NCBI RefSeq assembly: GCF_019104745.1
Contig: NZ_JAHRWL010000001.1
Coordinates: forward strand, 558,001 to 622,000
DNA from: Thalassococcus arenae
Lineage (GTDB): Bacteria; Pseudomonadota; Alphaproteobacteria; Rhodobacterales; Rhodobacteraceae
Length of the DNA: 64,000 nucleotides
Direction: 5' to 3'
The number at the start of each line of letters is the position of its first letter. Positions within the stretch are counted from its first letter, which is position 1. The notes beneath the pieces are model-generated. The model was not told the origin of the DNA. It was given only the letters and a program-made list of their open reading frames with translations, and searched no databases. Position numbers and translations under genes: made by a program. Positions 28,793 to 36,490 of the stretch are shown piece by piece.

Positions 28793-29485
28793 ATGTCGCG
28801 TATATCGAAACGTGACCATTCCCGAGCCTTCCCGATCGCCATCGTCTGCGCGGCCATGGTGTTTGCCCTGGCAGGCGCGCTGGACACGGCCCCCGAAAGC
28901 CCGATGATCTGGCTGCAATACCCTCTGTTTGCCAGCCTTGCATGGGGACTGGCCAAGATGCGTGGGACGGGCGACTGGCGGCCCGCAGGAACGGCCGCCT
29001 ATATCGCGCTGTCCTGGAGCCTTGGCATGGCGGTCGAGTTGACGTTGACGGTCGACGGAACCGGGATCGGCGGTGTGCACCGCGATACGGCGGCGTCGTT
29101 CATTCTGGCGCAGGGCGATTACCTGCCCTTGGCGGCGGTGTTCTGTCTGGTGCACCGCTACATGACCTGCGGCGTTGTTCAGGTTCTGTGGCTCGCGGCC
29201 GGGGCGGCCCTGACCGAAGGGCTGGTCTTCACCGACAGCTTGCGCGCACCTGTGCTGGCCCTCGACATCGTTGCGGCCGTGTTCACCGGCGCCTATCTGG
29301 GTGCGATCTACTGGATCTATCTCGCCTTGCCATTGGGTATCCTTGGCGTGCCGTGGGCGGGCAGAAAGCGCAATGTGCTGGTACTGCTTGCCACGGGTTT
29401 TGCCGCCGCCTTTGCAGTCCGCGTGTTCTGGGGCCTGGTCTATGCGCCGGCTGTATCCGCGCTGTTCGGCCTTGCCCCCCAATAG
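28793..29485 (+). CDS. Polytopic membrane protein of unknown function
   Basis: A 230-residue protein with about six hydrophobic helices (for example FPIAIVCAAMVFALAGAL, LPLAAVFCLVHRYM, VLWLAAGAALTEGLVF, VLVLLATGFAAAFAVRV). An acidic loop, TVDGTGIGGVHRDTAA, lies between helices three and four. No transporter or enzyme motif was recognised. It stands alone between recR and the terminator shared with trcR. Confidence 0.72.
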   Translation: MSRISKRDHSRAFPIAIVCAAMVFALAGALDTAPESPMIWLQYPLFASLAWGLAKMRGTGDWRPAGTAAYIALSWSLGMAVELTLTVDGTGIGGVHRDTAASFILAQGDYLPLAAVFCLVHRYMTCGVVQVLWLAAGAALTEGLVFTDSLRAPVLALDIVAAVFTGAYLGAIYWIYLALPLGILGVPWAGRKRNVLVLLATGFAAAFAVRVFWGLVYAPAVSALFGLAPQ

Positions 29486-29497
29486 TCGCAACAACAA

Positions 29498-29526
29498 AAA
29501 ACGCGCCCGGAATGCGGGCGCGTTTT
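29498..29526. terminator. Bidirectional rho-independent terminator
   Basis: A 12-bp stem (AAAACGCGCCCG at 29498-29509 with CGGGCGCGTTTT at 29515-29526) around a five-base loop, flanked by A-run and T-run. It lies between the convergent membrane-protein and trcR genes and should stop transcription from both sides. Confidence 0.9.
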
Positions 29527-29544
29527 CTTCGGCCGGCCATAGGC

Positions 29545-30306
29545 TCAGCGCGCGTCGTCTTCATCCTCGTCGTCATCCCCACCTTCCGGCAGGTTGAAGA
29601 AGCTGTCGGCATCGGCGAAATCCGCGTCCTTGCGATCGTCTTCGTCGTCATCGTCGCGCGGGTCGGACAGGCTGAAGGTTTCCAGCCCCTCGATCGCCGA
29701 AGGCAGGCGCGGTTCGGTGTCCATCTCGAGACTCTGTTGGGTCGACACCAGCTTGCGGCGTTCGTCGTCGGTCATCACGGTGTCCAGCTTCTTGGCGGCC
29801 TTGGCGACCGCGGCGTCCAGCTCGGACTGGCGGCACAGACCCAGGGCGACCGGGTCGATGGGCTGGATGTTCTGGATGTTCCAATGCGTGCGTTCGCGGA
29901 TCGACTGGATGGTCGGCTTGGTGGTGCCCACCAGCTTGCCGATCTGGCCGTCGGTCAATTCGGGGTGGAACTTGACCAGCCACAGGATCGCCGCCGGGCG
30001 GTCCTGACGCTTGCTCAGCGGTGTGTAGCGCGGGCCGCGGCGCTTTTCCTCGTCGATGGCCGCGGCATTGTATTTCAGCTTGATCTTGTAGAGCGGATCC
30101 TTTTCGGCCTTCTCGATCTCACCCTGTTCGATCTGGTTGTTGGCCACGGGATCGAACCCCTTGACACCGGTGGCGACGTCGCCATCCGCGATGCCCTGGA
30201 TTTCCAGCTCGTGAAAACCGGTGAAATCGGCGATCTGCTTGAAGGTCATCGTGGTGTTGTCCACCAGCCAGACGGCGGTCGCCTTGGGATGCAGCAGCTT
30301 GGCCAT
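29545..30306 (-). CDS. trcR: TrcR family cell-cycle transcriptional regulator (DUF1013)
   Basis: Alphaproteobacterial protein implicated in cell-cycle transcription. 253 residues from MAKLLHPKATAVWLVDNTT, with AGGAG seven bases before the ATG at 30306. N-terminal helix-turn-helix-like segments are seen in MTFKQIADFTGFHELEIQGI and in LTDGQIGKLVGTTKPTIQSI, both sigma-like or HTH in appearance. The C-terminus is an extremely acidic tail (DDDDEDDRKDADF and GGDDDEDEDD). The family is restricted to alphaproteobacteria, which supports the taxonomic call. Confidence 0.9.
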   Translation of the reverse strand: MAKLLHPKATAVWLVDNTTMTFKQIADFTGFHELEIQGIADGDVATGVKGFDPVANNQIEQGEIEKAEKDPLYKIKLKYNAAAIDEEKRRGPRYTPLSKRQDRPAAILWLVKFHPELTDGQIGKLVGTTKPTIQSIRERTHWNIQNIQPIDPVALGLCRQSELDAAVAKAAKKLDTVMTDDERRKLVSTQQSLEMDTEPRLPSAIEGLETFSLSDPRDDDDEDDRKDADFADADSFFNLPEGGDDDEDEDDAR

Positions 30307-30382
30307 GGGTCGTCTCCTTGCAATATCTCTCCCCGCGCCGGGCTTTCGCCGCAGCGGTTCCGGAGGCCGGAACAAGTTGCCG

Positions 30383-30410
30383 TTGTCGGGGAACTCGGGG
30401 GCTATATAGT
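30383..30410 (+). promoter_or_regulatory. Likely promoter of the RNase T2 gene
   Basis: TTGTCG (30383-30388) and TATAGT (30405-30410) with a 16-base spacer, the only AT-rich stretch in this intergenic region, 28 bases upstream of the RNase T2 start codon. Confidence 0.5.
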
Positions 30411-30438
30411 GGCCAGGATCGGGCAAGGGAAGAGAGAA

Positions 30439-31068
30439 ATGCGGTGGTTGGTCCTGCTGCTGTTGAGTGCGACACTGGTCCGTGCAGACGGCGACCGCGC
30501 CGGCGAATTCGACTATTACGTGCTCTCGCTCAGCTGGTCTCCGACGTGGTGCGCGCTGGAAGGCGACGCGCGGCGGTCGCCGCAATGCGAACAGGACGCC
30601 GATTTCGGCTGGGTGCTGCACGGGCTCTGGCCGCAATACCATCGTGGCTGGCCGTCCTATTGCAGGACGACCGAACGCCCGCCCACGCGGGCGATGACCG
30701 CAGCGATGGCCGACATCATGGGTTCCGGCGGTTCGGCCTGGCACCAGTGGAAGAAACACGGGGTCTGTTCGGGGCTGTCCGCGCAGGACTATTACGCAAC
30801 CGCGCGCCGGGCTTATGACGCTGTTGTGCGCCCCGAGGTTTTCCGCAGGCTCGAAAAGCCGGTGACGCTGGCGGCCGACCTGGTGGAACAAGCGTTTCTC
30901 AGGGCCAATCCGCAGCTCGAGCCGGACATGGTGACCATCACCTGCAAGCGCGGCCGCATTCAGGAAGCACGGCTTTGCCTGTCGCGGGACCTGCAACCGG
31001 TGCCCTGCGGGCGCGACGTGGTGCGCGATTGCACGATGTCGGATGCGTTGTTCGATCCTATCCGCTAG
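30439..31068 (+). CDS. Exported ribonuclease T2
   Basis: Periplasmic endoribonuclease that makes 2',3'-cyclic phosphate ends. 209 residues from ATG 30439, beginning with a short signal peptide (MRWLVLLLLSATLVRA). Both active-site segments are intact: VLHGLWPQ with catalytic His61, and WHQWKKHGVCSG with Lys106 and His107. Cysteines at 38, 50, 74, 110 and near the C-terminus fit the disulfides of the family. Its 2',3'-cyclic products are the substrates of the CpdB-like enzyme at 16.2 kb, so the two may act in sequence on external RNA. Confidence 0.92.
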   Translation: MRWLVLLLLSATLVRADGDRAGEFDYYVLSLSWSPTWCALEGDARRSPQCEQDADFGWVLHGLWPQYHRGWPSYCRTTERPPTRAMTAAMADIMGSGGSAWHQWKKHGVCSGLSAQDYYATARRAYDAVVRPEVFRRLEKPVTLAADLVEQAFLRANPQLEPDMVTITCKRGRIQEARLCLSRDLQPVPCGRDVVRDCTMSDALFDPIR

Positions 31069-31083
31069 GGCCGTGTTTCCCGA

Positions 31084-31767
31084 TCAGAACCCGGCCTGCT
31101 GTCGGTAGGCGTGAAAAGCCTTGCGGTCGGCGATGATGACCCGGCGCAGGTCACTGACGATGCCAATGGACTTGAGCTTGGCGAAGGCGCGCGACAGGCT
31201 TTCGGGCTTCATTCCCAGCTTTCCGGCCAAGGCCACCTTGCCATAGGGCAATTCGATTTCGTCCGCATCCTGATGCGTCGCGCTGAGTTCGGCCAGGAAC
31301 CCGACCAGCCGGTCGGTGGTGGTGCGGATCTTGAGTTGCTCGACCTGGTTGGTCAGTTTGTGCAAGTGGGCGGCGGCGGCGCGCAGCACGACGGCGTGGA
31401 TTTCCGACCGCGCGCGGTCGCACTGGCAGATCGCCTGAAGGTCGAGATGCAGCAACCGCACATCCGTCAGCGCTTCAGCCGAGGAGGAGGATTCGGCGCC
31501 GTCCAGCGCCGCCAGTTCATCGAAGCTCTGGCCGCGATCCAGCGTTTCGAGGATCGCTTCTTCGCCGTTCGAAGCGACGCGATAGAGCTTGACCCAGCCG
31601 GACAAGATCAGCTTGAGCGAGCAGGCTTCGTCGCCTTGCAAACCAATCGTGCTGCCGCGCGGGTAATCCCGCACCACGGCCTTTTTCGCCAAGCAATCCC
31701 TGACTTCGGGGGACAGGTTGCGGAACAGGGCGGCGCCTTCGAATTCCTTGCGATCGCTGGGTGTCAT
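31084..31767 (-). CDS. Crp/Fnr family transcriptional regulator, without Fe-S cysteines
   Basis: 227 residues. An N-terminal cyclic-nucleotide-binding-type barrel (about 15-125), a dimer helix (HLHKLTNQVEQLKIRTTTDR) and a C-terminal winged helix are clear. The recognition helix has E189-S-L-S192-R193, the same E-x-x-S-R contacts by which Fnr reads TTGA half sites. The four N-terminal cluster cysteines of Fnr are absent (cysteines only at 25, 49, 114 and 116), so it is not a classical oxygen-sensing Fnr and more resembles Dnr/NnrR or another cysteine-free branch. Two Fnr-like boxes lie upstream, suggesting autoregulation. Confidence 0.88.
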   Translation of the reverse strand: MTPSDRKEFEGAALFRNLSPEVRDCLAKKAVVRDYPRGSTIGLQGDEACSLKLILSGWVKLYRVASNGEEAILETLDRGQSFDELAALDGAESSSSAEALTDVRLLHLDLQAICQCDRARSEIHAVVLRAAAAHLHKLTNQVEQLKIRTTTDRLVGFLAELSATHQDADEIELPYGKVALAGKLGMKPESLSRAFAKLKSIGIVSDLRRVIIADRKAFHAYRQQAGF

Positions 31768-31820
31768 GAAATGATGCTCCTCTCGTGCATCATTTCTAGC
31801 GGCGGTGAAATCCGAGTTTT

Positions 31821-31834
31821 ATGACACGGATCAA
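31821..31834 (-). promoter_or_regulatory. Fnr-like box 54-67 bases upstream of the Crp/Fnr gene
   Basis: On the minus strand: TTGATCCGTGTCAT, matching TTGAT-N4-ATCAA at eight of ten defined positions. Its distance to the start codon suits a regulator binding near its own promoter. Confidence 0.45.
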
Positions 31835-31849
31835 AACGACCGGTCGAAC

Positions 31850-32503
31850 TTATTGATCTATGTCAAACCGGTACCCGAAACGCCCGATATCCGCGCTGCA
31901 ATACCGACCGACAAGCGCTGCCAGGTCATCGGTGTAGTACATTTGGTAGGCGTCTCGATTCGACCGGTTCGCATGCGGCAGGTCGGGCATGAACCCCAGG
32001 TGATCGGCCAACGGCGCGATGTCCGTCTCCAGATGCTCCAAGCGCAGGAACAGCGCCGGGCGTTCGGTTCCGGTGGCGTCGGTGACGTAGCGGGGATAGG
32101 GCCACTTGCTGACCGACTTGGCCGTCTCGTCGTGCCGCAGGAAATCGGCGAAGTTCAGGGTCTTGGCCAGCGCTACGGCCGGGTGGGCAAAGGTCTGATC
32201 CTGCAGCCAGTGATAATAGCTGACCATCCGGTCCCAGGGATTGCGCACCATCGTGAACACCAGCATCCCGGCGATCTGCCCGGGCGTCAGAACGCCGTCG
32301 ATATCGGCCAGCGTCGCATGCTTCCACAGCCGCCCGCGCGGTGTCAGCCCTTTCAGTCGCCCCTTGCGCCTTTGCGCCTTTGGGGTGTCACCGATCAGGA
32401 TATCGTCGCGATGGGCGCGATCCTCGAGCGCCAGCGCCATCGAGGTGCCGCCGGTCTTGGGGATGTGCACGAAGATGAAGTTGCGCCCGGGCGAGATGAT
32501 CAT
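31850..32503 (-). CDS. Sulfotransferase family protein
   Basis: 217 residues. The 5'-phosphosulfate loop is near the N-terminus (FIFVHIPKTGGTSMALAL) and the 3'-phosphate region is TMVRNPWDRMVSYYHW, the standard PAPS-binding pair of membrane and carbohydrate sulfotransferases (Sulfotransfer_2 group). The acceptor, perhaps a surface polysaccharide, is unknown, and no polysaccharide genes are nearby. The gene stands alone; its last codons overlap a second Fnr-like box. Confidence 0.82.
   Translation of the reverse strand: MIISPGRNFIFVHIPKTGGTSMALALEDRAHRDDILIGDTPKAQRRKGRLKGLTPRGRLWKHATLADIDGVLTPGQIAGMLVFTMVRNPWDRMVSYYHWLQDQTFAHPAVALAKTLNFADFLRHDETAKSVSKWPYPRYVTDATGTERPALFLRLEHLETDIAPLADHLGFMPDLPHANRSNRDAYQMYYTDDLAALVGRYCSADIGRFGYRFDIDQ
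31853..31866. promoter_or_regulatory. Second Fnr-like box, overlapping the sulfotransferase stop region
   Basis: TTGATCTATGTCAA matches TTGAT-N4-ATCAA at nine of ten positions. It is 86-99 bases upstream of the Crp/Fnr start codon and within the last codons of the sulfotransferase gene, so coding constraint could also explain part of it. Confidence 0.4.
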
Positions 32504-32588
32504 GGCCGCAGCCTAGCGGGCGTTTCGCCGCTGGCAATCCCGGGCGTTTCGCATATCGTGCATCCCCGGAACATCTTGGGAGGCTGCG

Positions 32589-34217
32589 ATGGGCTGGATG
32601 AAGGACGAAACCGGGTTGGAGCGGACCGCGGCGAATTACGTGCCGCTGACGCCGTTGTCGTTCCTCAGGCGTGCCGCCGCGGTCTGGCCAGACCGCATGG
32701 CCGTGGTCTACGGGGCGCATCGCAAGACCTATGCCGAATACCTGGACCGCTGCACGCGGCTGGCCTCGGCCCTGGCCGGGCTGGGGGTCGAACCGGGCGA
32801 CGTGGTCGCCACCATCCTGCCCAACATTCCCGCCCAGGCCGAAGCCCATTTCGGCGTGCCCGCCTGCGGCGCGGTGCTGAACGCGATCAATACGCGGCTC
32901 GACCCCGACACGGTGGCGTATATCCTCGATCATGGCGGTGCCAGGGTCGTGCTGTGCGATCCGCAATTCCTGCCGATGCTGGCCGAGGCGATCGACAGGA
33001 TGGAAGGCCCCGCACCCACCGTGATCGAAGTGGCCGACGATCATGGCGGTGCCCACGCGCAAGGGCATTTCACCGAATACGAAGCGTTGCTGGCCACGGG
33101 CGATCCCGATTTCGCCTGGATCATGCCGCAGGACGAATGGGAAAGCCTGGCGCTGAACTACACCTCGGGCACCACCGGTCGACCCAAGGGCGTCGTCTAT
33201 CATCACCGCGGCGCGTACCTGATGTGCATGGGCACGACGGTCAGCTGGCAGATGGCGCTGCGCCCGGTCTATCTGACCATCGTGCCGCTGTTTCACTGCA
33301 ATGGCTGGAACCACACATGGATGATGCCGCTTCTGGGCGGCACGCTGGTCTGCTGCCGCGACATCACGGCCCGCAATATCTATGACGCCATCGCCGACGA
33401 AGGCGTCACCCATTTCGGCGGTGCGCCGATCGTGCTGAACATGATCGTCAACGCCAAGGATGCCGAACGCCGCGATTTCGACCACCGGGTCGAGGTGTTC
33501 ACCGCAGGCGCACCCCCTGCCCCCGCCACGCTGGCCAAGATCGGCCAGTTGGGTTTCAACGTCATGCAGGTCTACGGGCTGACGGAAACCTACGGTCATG
33601 TCACCGAATGCCTGTGGCAGGGCGACCAATGGGACGGGCTGGACCAGGACGCGCGGGCCGCGATCCAGGCCCGCCAGGGCGTGGCCTTTCCGATGATGGA
33701 GCATATCGAGGTACAGGACGACACCGGCCAGCCGATCGCCCGCGACGGCATCGCCAAGGGCGAGATCATGATCCGCGGCAACGCGGTCATGAAAGGATAC
33801 CTGAAAAACCCCGCCGCGACCGCCGAGGCCTTTGCCGGCGGCTATTTCCACTCGGGCGACATCGCGGTGCAGCATCCCGACGGCTACATCCAGATCGCCG
33901 ACCGGGCCAAGGACATCATCATCTCGGGGGGCGAGAATATCAGCTCGGTCGAAGTCGAGGGCGTGCTGATGAGCCACGAGGCGGTCCTGCTTTGCGCCGT
34001 GGTGGCGAAACCGGACGAGAAATGGGGCGAAGTGCCCTGCGCCTTCGTCGAACTGAAGGACAACCACGTCGCGACCGAAGCCGAACTGATCGCCTTCGCC
34101 CGCGACCGTCTGGCGGGGTTCAAGACGCCGAAAAAGGTCGTTTTCCAGGAACTGCCCAAGACATCGACCGGCAAGATACAGAAATTCGAACTGCGCGCGC
34201 TGGCCAAGTCCTTGTGA
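32589..34217 (+). CDS. AMP-forming acyl-CoA synthetase (medium-chain/DmdB-like)
   Basis: Activates a carboxylic acid to its CoA thioester through an acyl-adenylate. 542 residues. P-loop LNYTSGTTGRPKGVVYHH, acyl-site VPLFHCNGWNHTW, adenine motif QVYGLTETYG, hinge YFHSGDIAVQHPDGYIQIADR and catalytic lysine in PKTSTGKIQKFELR are all intact. Its overall pattern is that of fatty-acyl and 3-methylmercaptopropionyl-CoA ligases (DmdB); with no other DMSP genes nearby the substrate stays open. It is transcribed alone, followed by an unusual repeat-rich gap. Confidence 0.87.
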   Translation: MGWMKDETGLERTAANYVPLTPLSFLRRAAAVWPDRMAVVYGAHRKTYAEYLDRCTRLASALAGLGVEPGDVVATILPNIPAQAEAHFGVPACGAVLNAINTRLDPDTVAYILDHGGARVVLCDPQFLPMLAEAIDRMEGPAPTVIEVADDHGGAHAQGHFTEYEALLATGDPDFAWIMPQDEWESLALNYTSGTTGRPKGVVYHHRGAYLMCMGTTVSWQMALRPVYLTIVPLFHCNGWNHTWMMPLLGGTLVCCRDITARNIYDAIADEGVTHFGGAPIVLNMIVNAKDAERRDFDHRVEVFTAGAPPAPATLAKIGQLGFNVMQVYGLTETYGHVTECLWQGDQWDGLDQDARAAIQARQGVAFPMMEHIEVQDDTGQPIARDGIAKGEIMIRGNAVMKGYLKNPAATAEAFAGGYFHSGDIAVQHPDGYIQIADRAKDIIISGGENISSVEVEGVLMSHEAVLLCAVVAKPDEKWGEVPCAFVELKDNHVATEAELIAFARDRLAGFKTPKKVVFQELPKTSTGKIQKFELRALAKSL

Positions 34218-34222
34218 GCGCT

Positions 34223-34242
34223 TGTCGGACGCTGTCGGACGC
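34223..34242. repeat. Tandem 10-bp direct repeat
   Basis: TGTCGGACGC occurs twice head to tail with no spacer, just after the acyl-CoA synthetase stop and upstream of the LuxR-type gene. One helical turn per unit means a protein could contact both on the same face of the DNA. Confidence 0.5.
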
Positions 34243-34272
34243 GCAAGGTCGCAATTCGTTATGCGCCTTGCG
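34242..34272. repeat. Bulged inverted repeat upstream of the LuxR-type gene
   Basis: CGCAAGG and CCTTGCG (outer arms) together with CGCA and TGCG (inner arms) form an 11-bp stem with one bulged T and an eight-base loop, 50-80 bases before the regulator's start codon. It may be a terminator-like structure for the synthetase gene or an operator for the regulator; no T-tract follows. Confidence 0.5.
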
Positions 34273-34321
34273 ATTTGGCGGCTAGACTTCGGTCGTTGTG
34301 CGGTAGCGGGTTCTGACAGAA

Positions 34322-35047
34322 ATGCCCGATTTCGAAAGCGTCCTTGGTTCGATTGCATCCGCTCCCACTCGGCGCGCCCTGTGGAACGTCGTTCTCGACT
34401 ATCTGCATAGCGAAGGTGTCAAACGGGTCAGCTACCACGCCGTCGATGCCGATGCCTCGACCATGACCATCGTCACGGACGGTTTTCCCGAGAATTGGGT
34501 CCGCGCATACGTCCGCAACAATTTCGTCGAGATCGATCCGATCCCGGAACTGGCCGCAAAGCTTGCAAAACCGTTCTACTGGCACGAAATCCGCGACCTG
34601 GTCGAATCCACCAAGGCGCGCGATGCCTTTCTTGCCGCGATGGACGACGCAGGTCTGGGGGACGGTCTGGCGTTTTTCGTCTTCGGACCGGGGCTTCAGA
34701 ACGCCTATGTCGGGCTGGGTTTCGACGTGGACCGTCTTGCGCTGTCCGATCACACTGTTTTTCGACTGCAATGCATCGCCCAGGCCGGGCATGTCCGGTT
34801 TTGCGCCCTCAACCGGGATCGGCCCCGCGAGAAACTCAGCCTGCGCGAGACCGAGGTCCTGCACTGGGTCGCAAAGGGCAAGAGCAACTCGGTGATCGCC
34901 GATCTGCTGCGGATATCGCCGCATACGGTCGATGCGCATATGCGCAGCATCTACCGCAAGCTGGACGTGACCGACCGAACGACCGCGGCGATCCGGGGCG
35001 TGGGCGCCGGGATCGTGCAATACCCGCATCCCGCAGCTACGGGATAG
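34322..35047 (+). CDS. LuxR-family regulator with autoinducer-binding domain (orphan)
   Basis: 241 residues. The N-terminal part (about 15-160) has the look of an autoinducer-binding domain (VKRVSYHAVDADAS, NWVRAYVRNNFVEIDPIP, KPFYWHEIRDL), and the C-terminal 60 residues are a GerE/LuxR helix-turn-helix: KLSLRETEVLHWVAKGKSNS, ADLLRISPHTVDAHMRSIYR, KLDVTDRTTAAIRG. No luxI-type synthase is in the window, so it is a solo regulator that may sense acyl-homoserine lactones made elsewhere, or another ligand. The YxxxY...W and D-P residues expected in the pocket are partly present, not enough to name a ligand. Confidence 0.87.
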   Translation: MPDFESVLGSIASAPTRRALWNVVLDYLHSEGVKRVSYHAVDADASTMTIVTDGFPENWVRAYVRNNFVEIDPIPELAAKLAKPFYWHEIRDLVESTKARDAFLAAMDDAGLGDGLAFFVFGPGLQNAYVGLGFDVDRLALSDHTVFRLQCIAQAGHVRFCALNRDRPREKLSLRETEVLHWVAKGKSNSVIADLLRISPHTVDAHMRSIYRKLDVTDRTTAAIRGVGAGIVQYPHPAATG

Positions 35048-35101
35048 ACACCACGACACCGCCGGCCCTACTAGCGCCGGATGTTGCATGTGGAGCCCGT
35101 C

Positions 35102-35362
35102 ATGTTCGATCCGATCAATGCCCCCGACCGCAAGGGCTCGTCATCGCCACCGGCGACCGAGCTGGCGGCAGGCCGCGCCGGTGAGCCAACGAACCCGTCC
35201 CCGCGGGCACAACTGCTTGCCGCAGCCCAGACCGTCGAGACAGCCGCCTATTCGCTTGCCGGGCAGATCGACCGGGCGCAGGTCGCCGATCTGATCATCA
35301 TCGCCGCAAGCCTCGAACGGATTGCCGGCAGGCTGGACAAGCCTGCCGACTGCACGACCTGA
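35102..35362 (+). CDS. Small hypothetical protein
   Basis: 86 residues from ATG 35102, which has GGAG six bases upstream; a further ATG at 35081 would add seven residues. The first half is polar and proline-rich (disordered-looking), the second half helical (QLLAAAQTVETAAYSLAGQI and VADLIIIAASLERIAGRL). No family recognised. It follows the LuxR-type regulator by 54 bases and could share its transcript. Confidence 0.5.
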   Translation: MFDPINAPDRKGSSSPPATELAAGRAGEPTNPSPRAQLLAAAQTVETAAYSLAGQIDRAQVADLIIIAASLERIAGRLDKPADCTT

Positions 35363-35458
35363 CCGCGAAAATCCAGCGCCGGGCCGCGCCCGCCGGCCGA
35401 TTGCGACAGGCCTGTCCCCATGCTAGGCTGCCGGCAGACAAGAGGCAGAGCAGCCCGC

Positions 35459-36484
35459 ATGACAGCCCTGAGCGAATACGACCGGTTGGAAGCGGTCGGT
35501 TTGTGGCGTGCCTCGCCCGAGGACCAGCGCCGCGAAGTGATCGTGTCGCTGGGTGATGCCACCTTGACCATGACCGATACCAAAGGTCAGGTTCTGGCGC
35601 ATTGGTCGCTGGCCGCGATCAGCCGCGCGAACCGGGGGGCTGGGCCGGTTCTCTACCATCCCGACGGCGACCCCGGCGAAACCCTCGAACTGGCAGAAGA
35701 CGAAACCCAGATGATCGACGGGATCGAGCGTTTGCTGCGCGCGATCGACCGGCGTCGTCCGCATCCGGGCAAGCTGCGCTTCGTGCTGGCGGCCGGTTTC
35801 ACGGCAGCGCTGCTGGCGGCTGCGTTTCTCTGGTTGCCGGACGCCTTGCTGCGCCACACCGTCAACGTTGTCCCTGCGGTCAAGCGTGCCGAGATCGGTG
35901 CAGCGCTCATGGCCCGCATGACCCGCGTCACGGGCGCACCCTGTGCCCAACCGGATGGCCAGCGGGCGCTGCGCAATCTCGCCCGTCGGCTGTTGGGCGA
36001 AGGCCGTGCCGAAGCGCTGGTGGTGCTGCCAAGCGCGGTGCCGGGAACGGCCCACCTTCCGGGCCGTCGCATCCTGCTCAACCGGACGATCGTCGAGGAT
36101 TTCGAGGACCCGGATGTGACCGCGGGCTTCGTGCTGGCCGAACACCTGCGCGCGCAACGTTCGGACCCGCTGGGCGATCTGCTGAACGAGGCAGGGCTGT
36201 GGGCCAGCCTGAGGCTGCTGACCACCGGGGTTTTGCCGGACGCGGCCCTGGATGCCTATGCCGAACGCCTGCTGGCGCAACAGCCCGACCGCCTGCCGGA
36301 CGCCTTGCTTCTGGACGCCTTCGAAAAGGCCGAGTTGCGCAGCGCGCCTTATGCCTATGCGCTGGACATCACCGGAGAAACCACCCTGTCGCTGATCGAA
36401 GCCGACCCGCGTGCCGCCGAGGGCAGCCGCCAGGTGCTCAGCGACAGCGACTGGCTGCGCCTGCAAAGCATCTGCGAAGGCTGA
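35459..36484 (+). CDS. Hypothetical membrane-anchored protein
   Basis: 341 residues from MTALSEYDRLEAVGLW. A cytoplasmic N-terminal region of about 105 residues looks like a PH-like or YcxB-like beta domain (REVIVSLGDATLTMTDTKGQ). One membrane helix (LRFVLAAGFTAALLAAAFLWLP) and an external domain of about 200 residues follow. The external domain is laid out like an M48-type peptidase (AEIGAALMARMTRVTGAPCAQPDG, then RILLNRTIVEDFEDPD), but where HExxH would be expected it reads VLAEHLRAQ, so catalysis is unlikely. Function unknown. Confidence 0.72.
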   Translation: MTALSEYDRLEAVGLWRASPEDQRREVIVSLGDATLTMTDTKGQVLAHWSLAAISRANRGAGPVLYHPDGDPGETLELAEDETQMIDGIERLLRAIDRRRPHPGKLRFVLAAGFTAALLAAAFLWLPDALLRHTVNVVPAVKRAEIGAALMARMTRVTGAPCAQPDGQRALRNLARRLLGEGRAEALVVLPSAVPGTAHLPGRRILLNRTIVEDFEDPDVTAGFVLAEHLRAQRSDPLGDLLNEAGLWASLRLLTTGVLPDAALDAYAERLLAQQPDRLPDALLLDAFEKAELRSAPYAYALDITGETTLSLIEADPRAAEGSRQVLSDSDWLRLQSICEG

Positions 36485-36490
36485 GCCCGC

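Noticed and set aside
28942-30438. Long plus-strand frame running into the RNase T2 gene
   Set aside because: It covers the antisense of trcR and a strong bidirectional terminator; only the part from ATG 30439 has a signal peptide and RNase T2 motifs.
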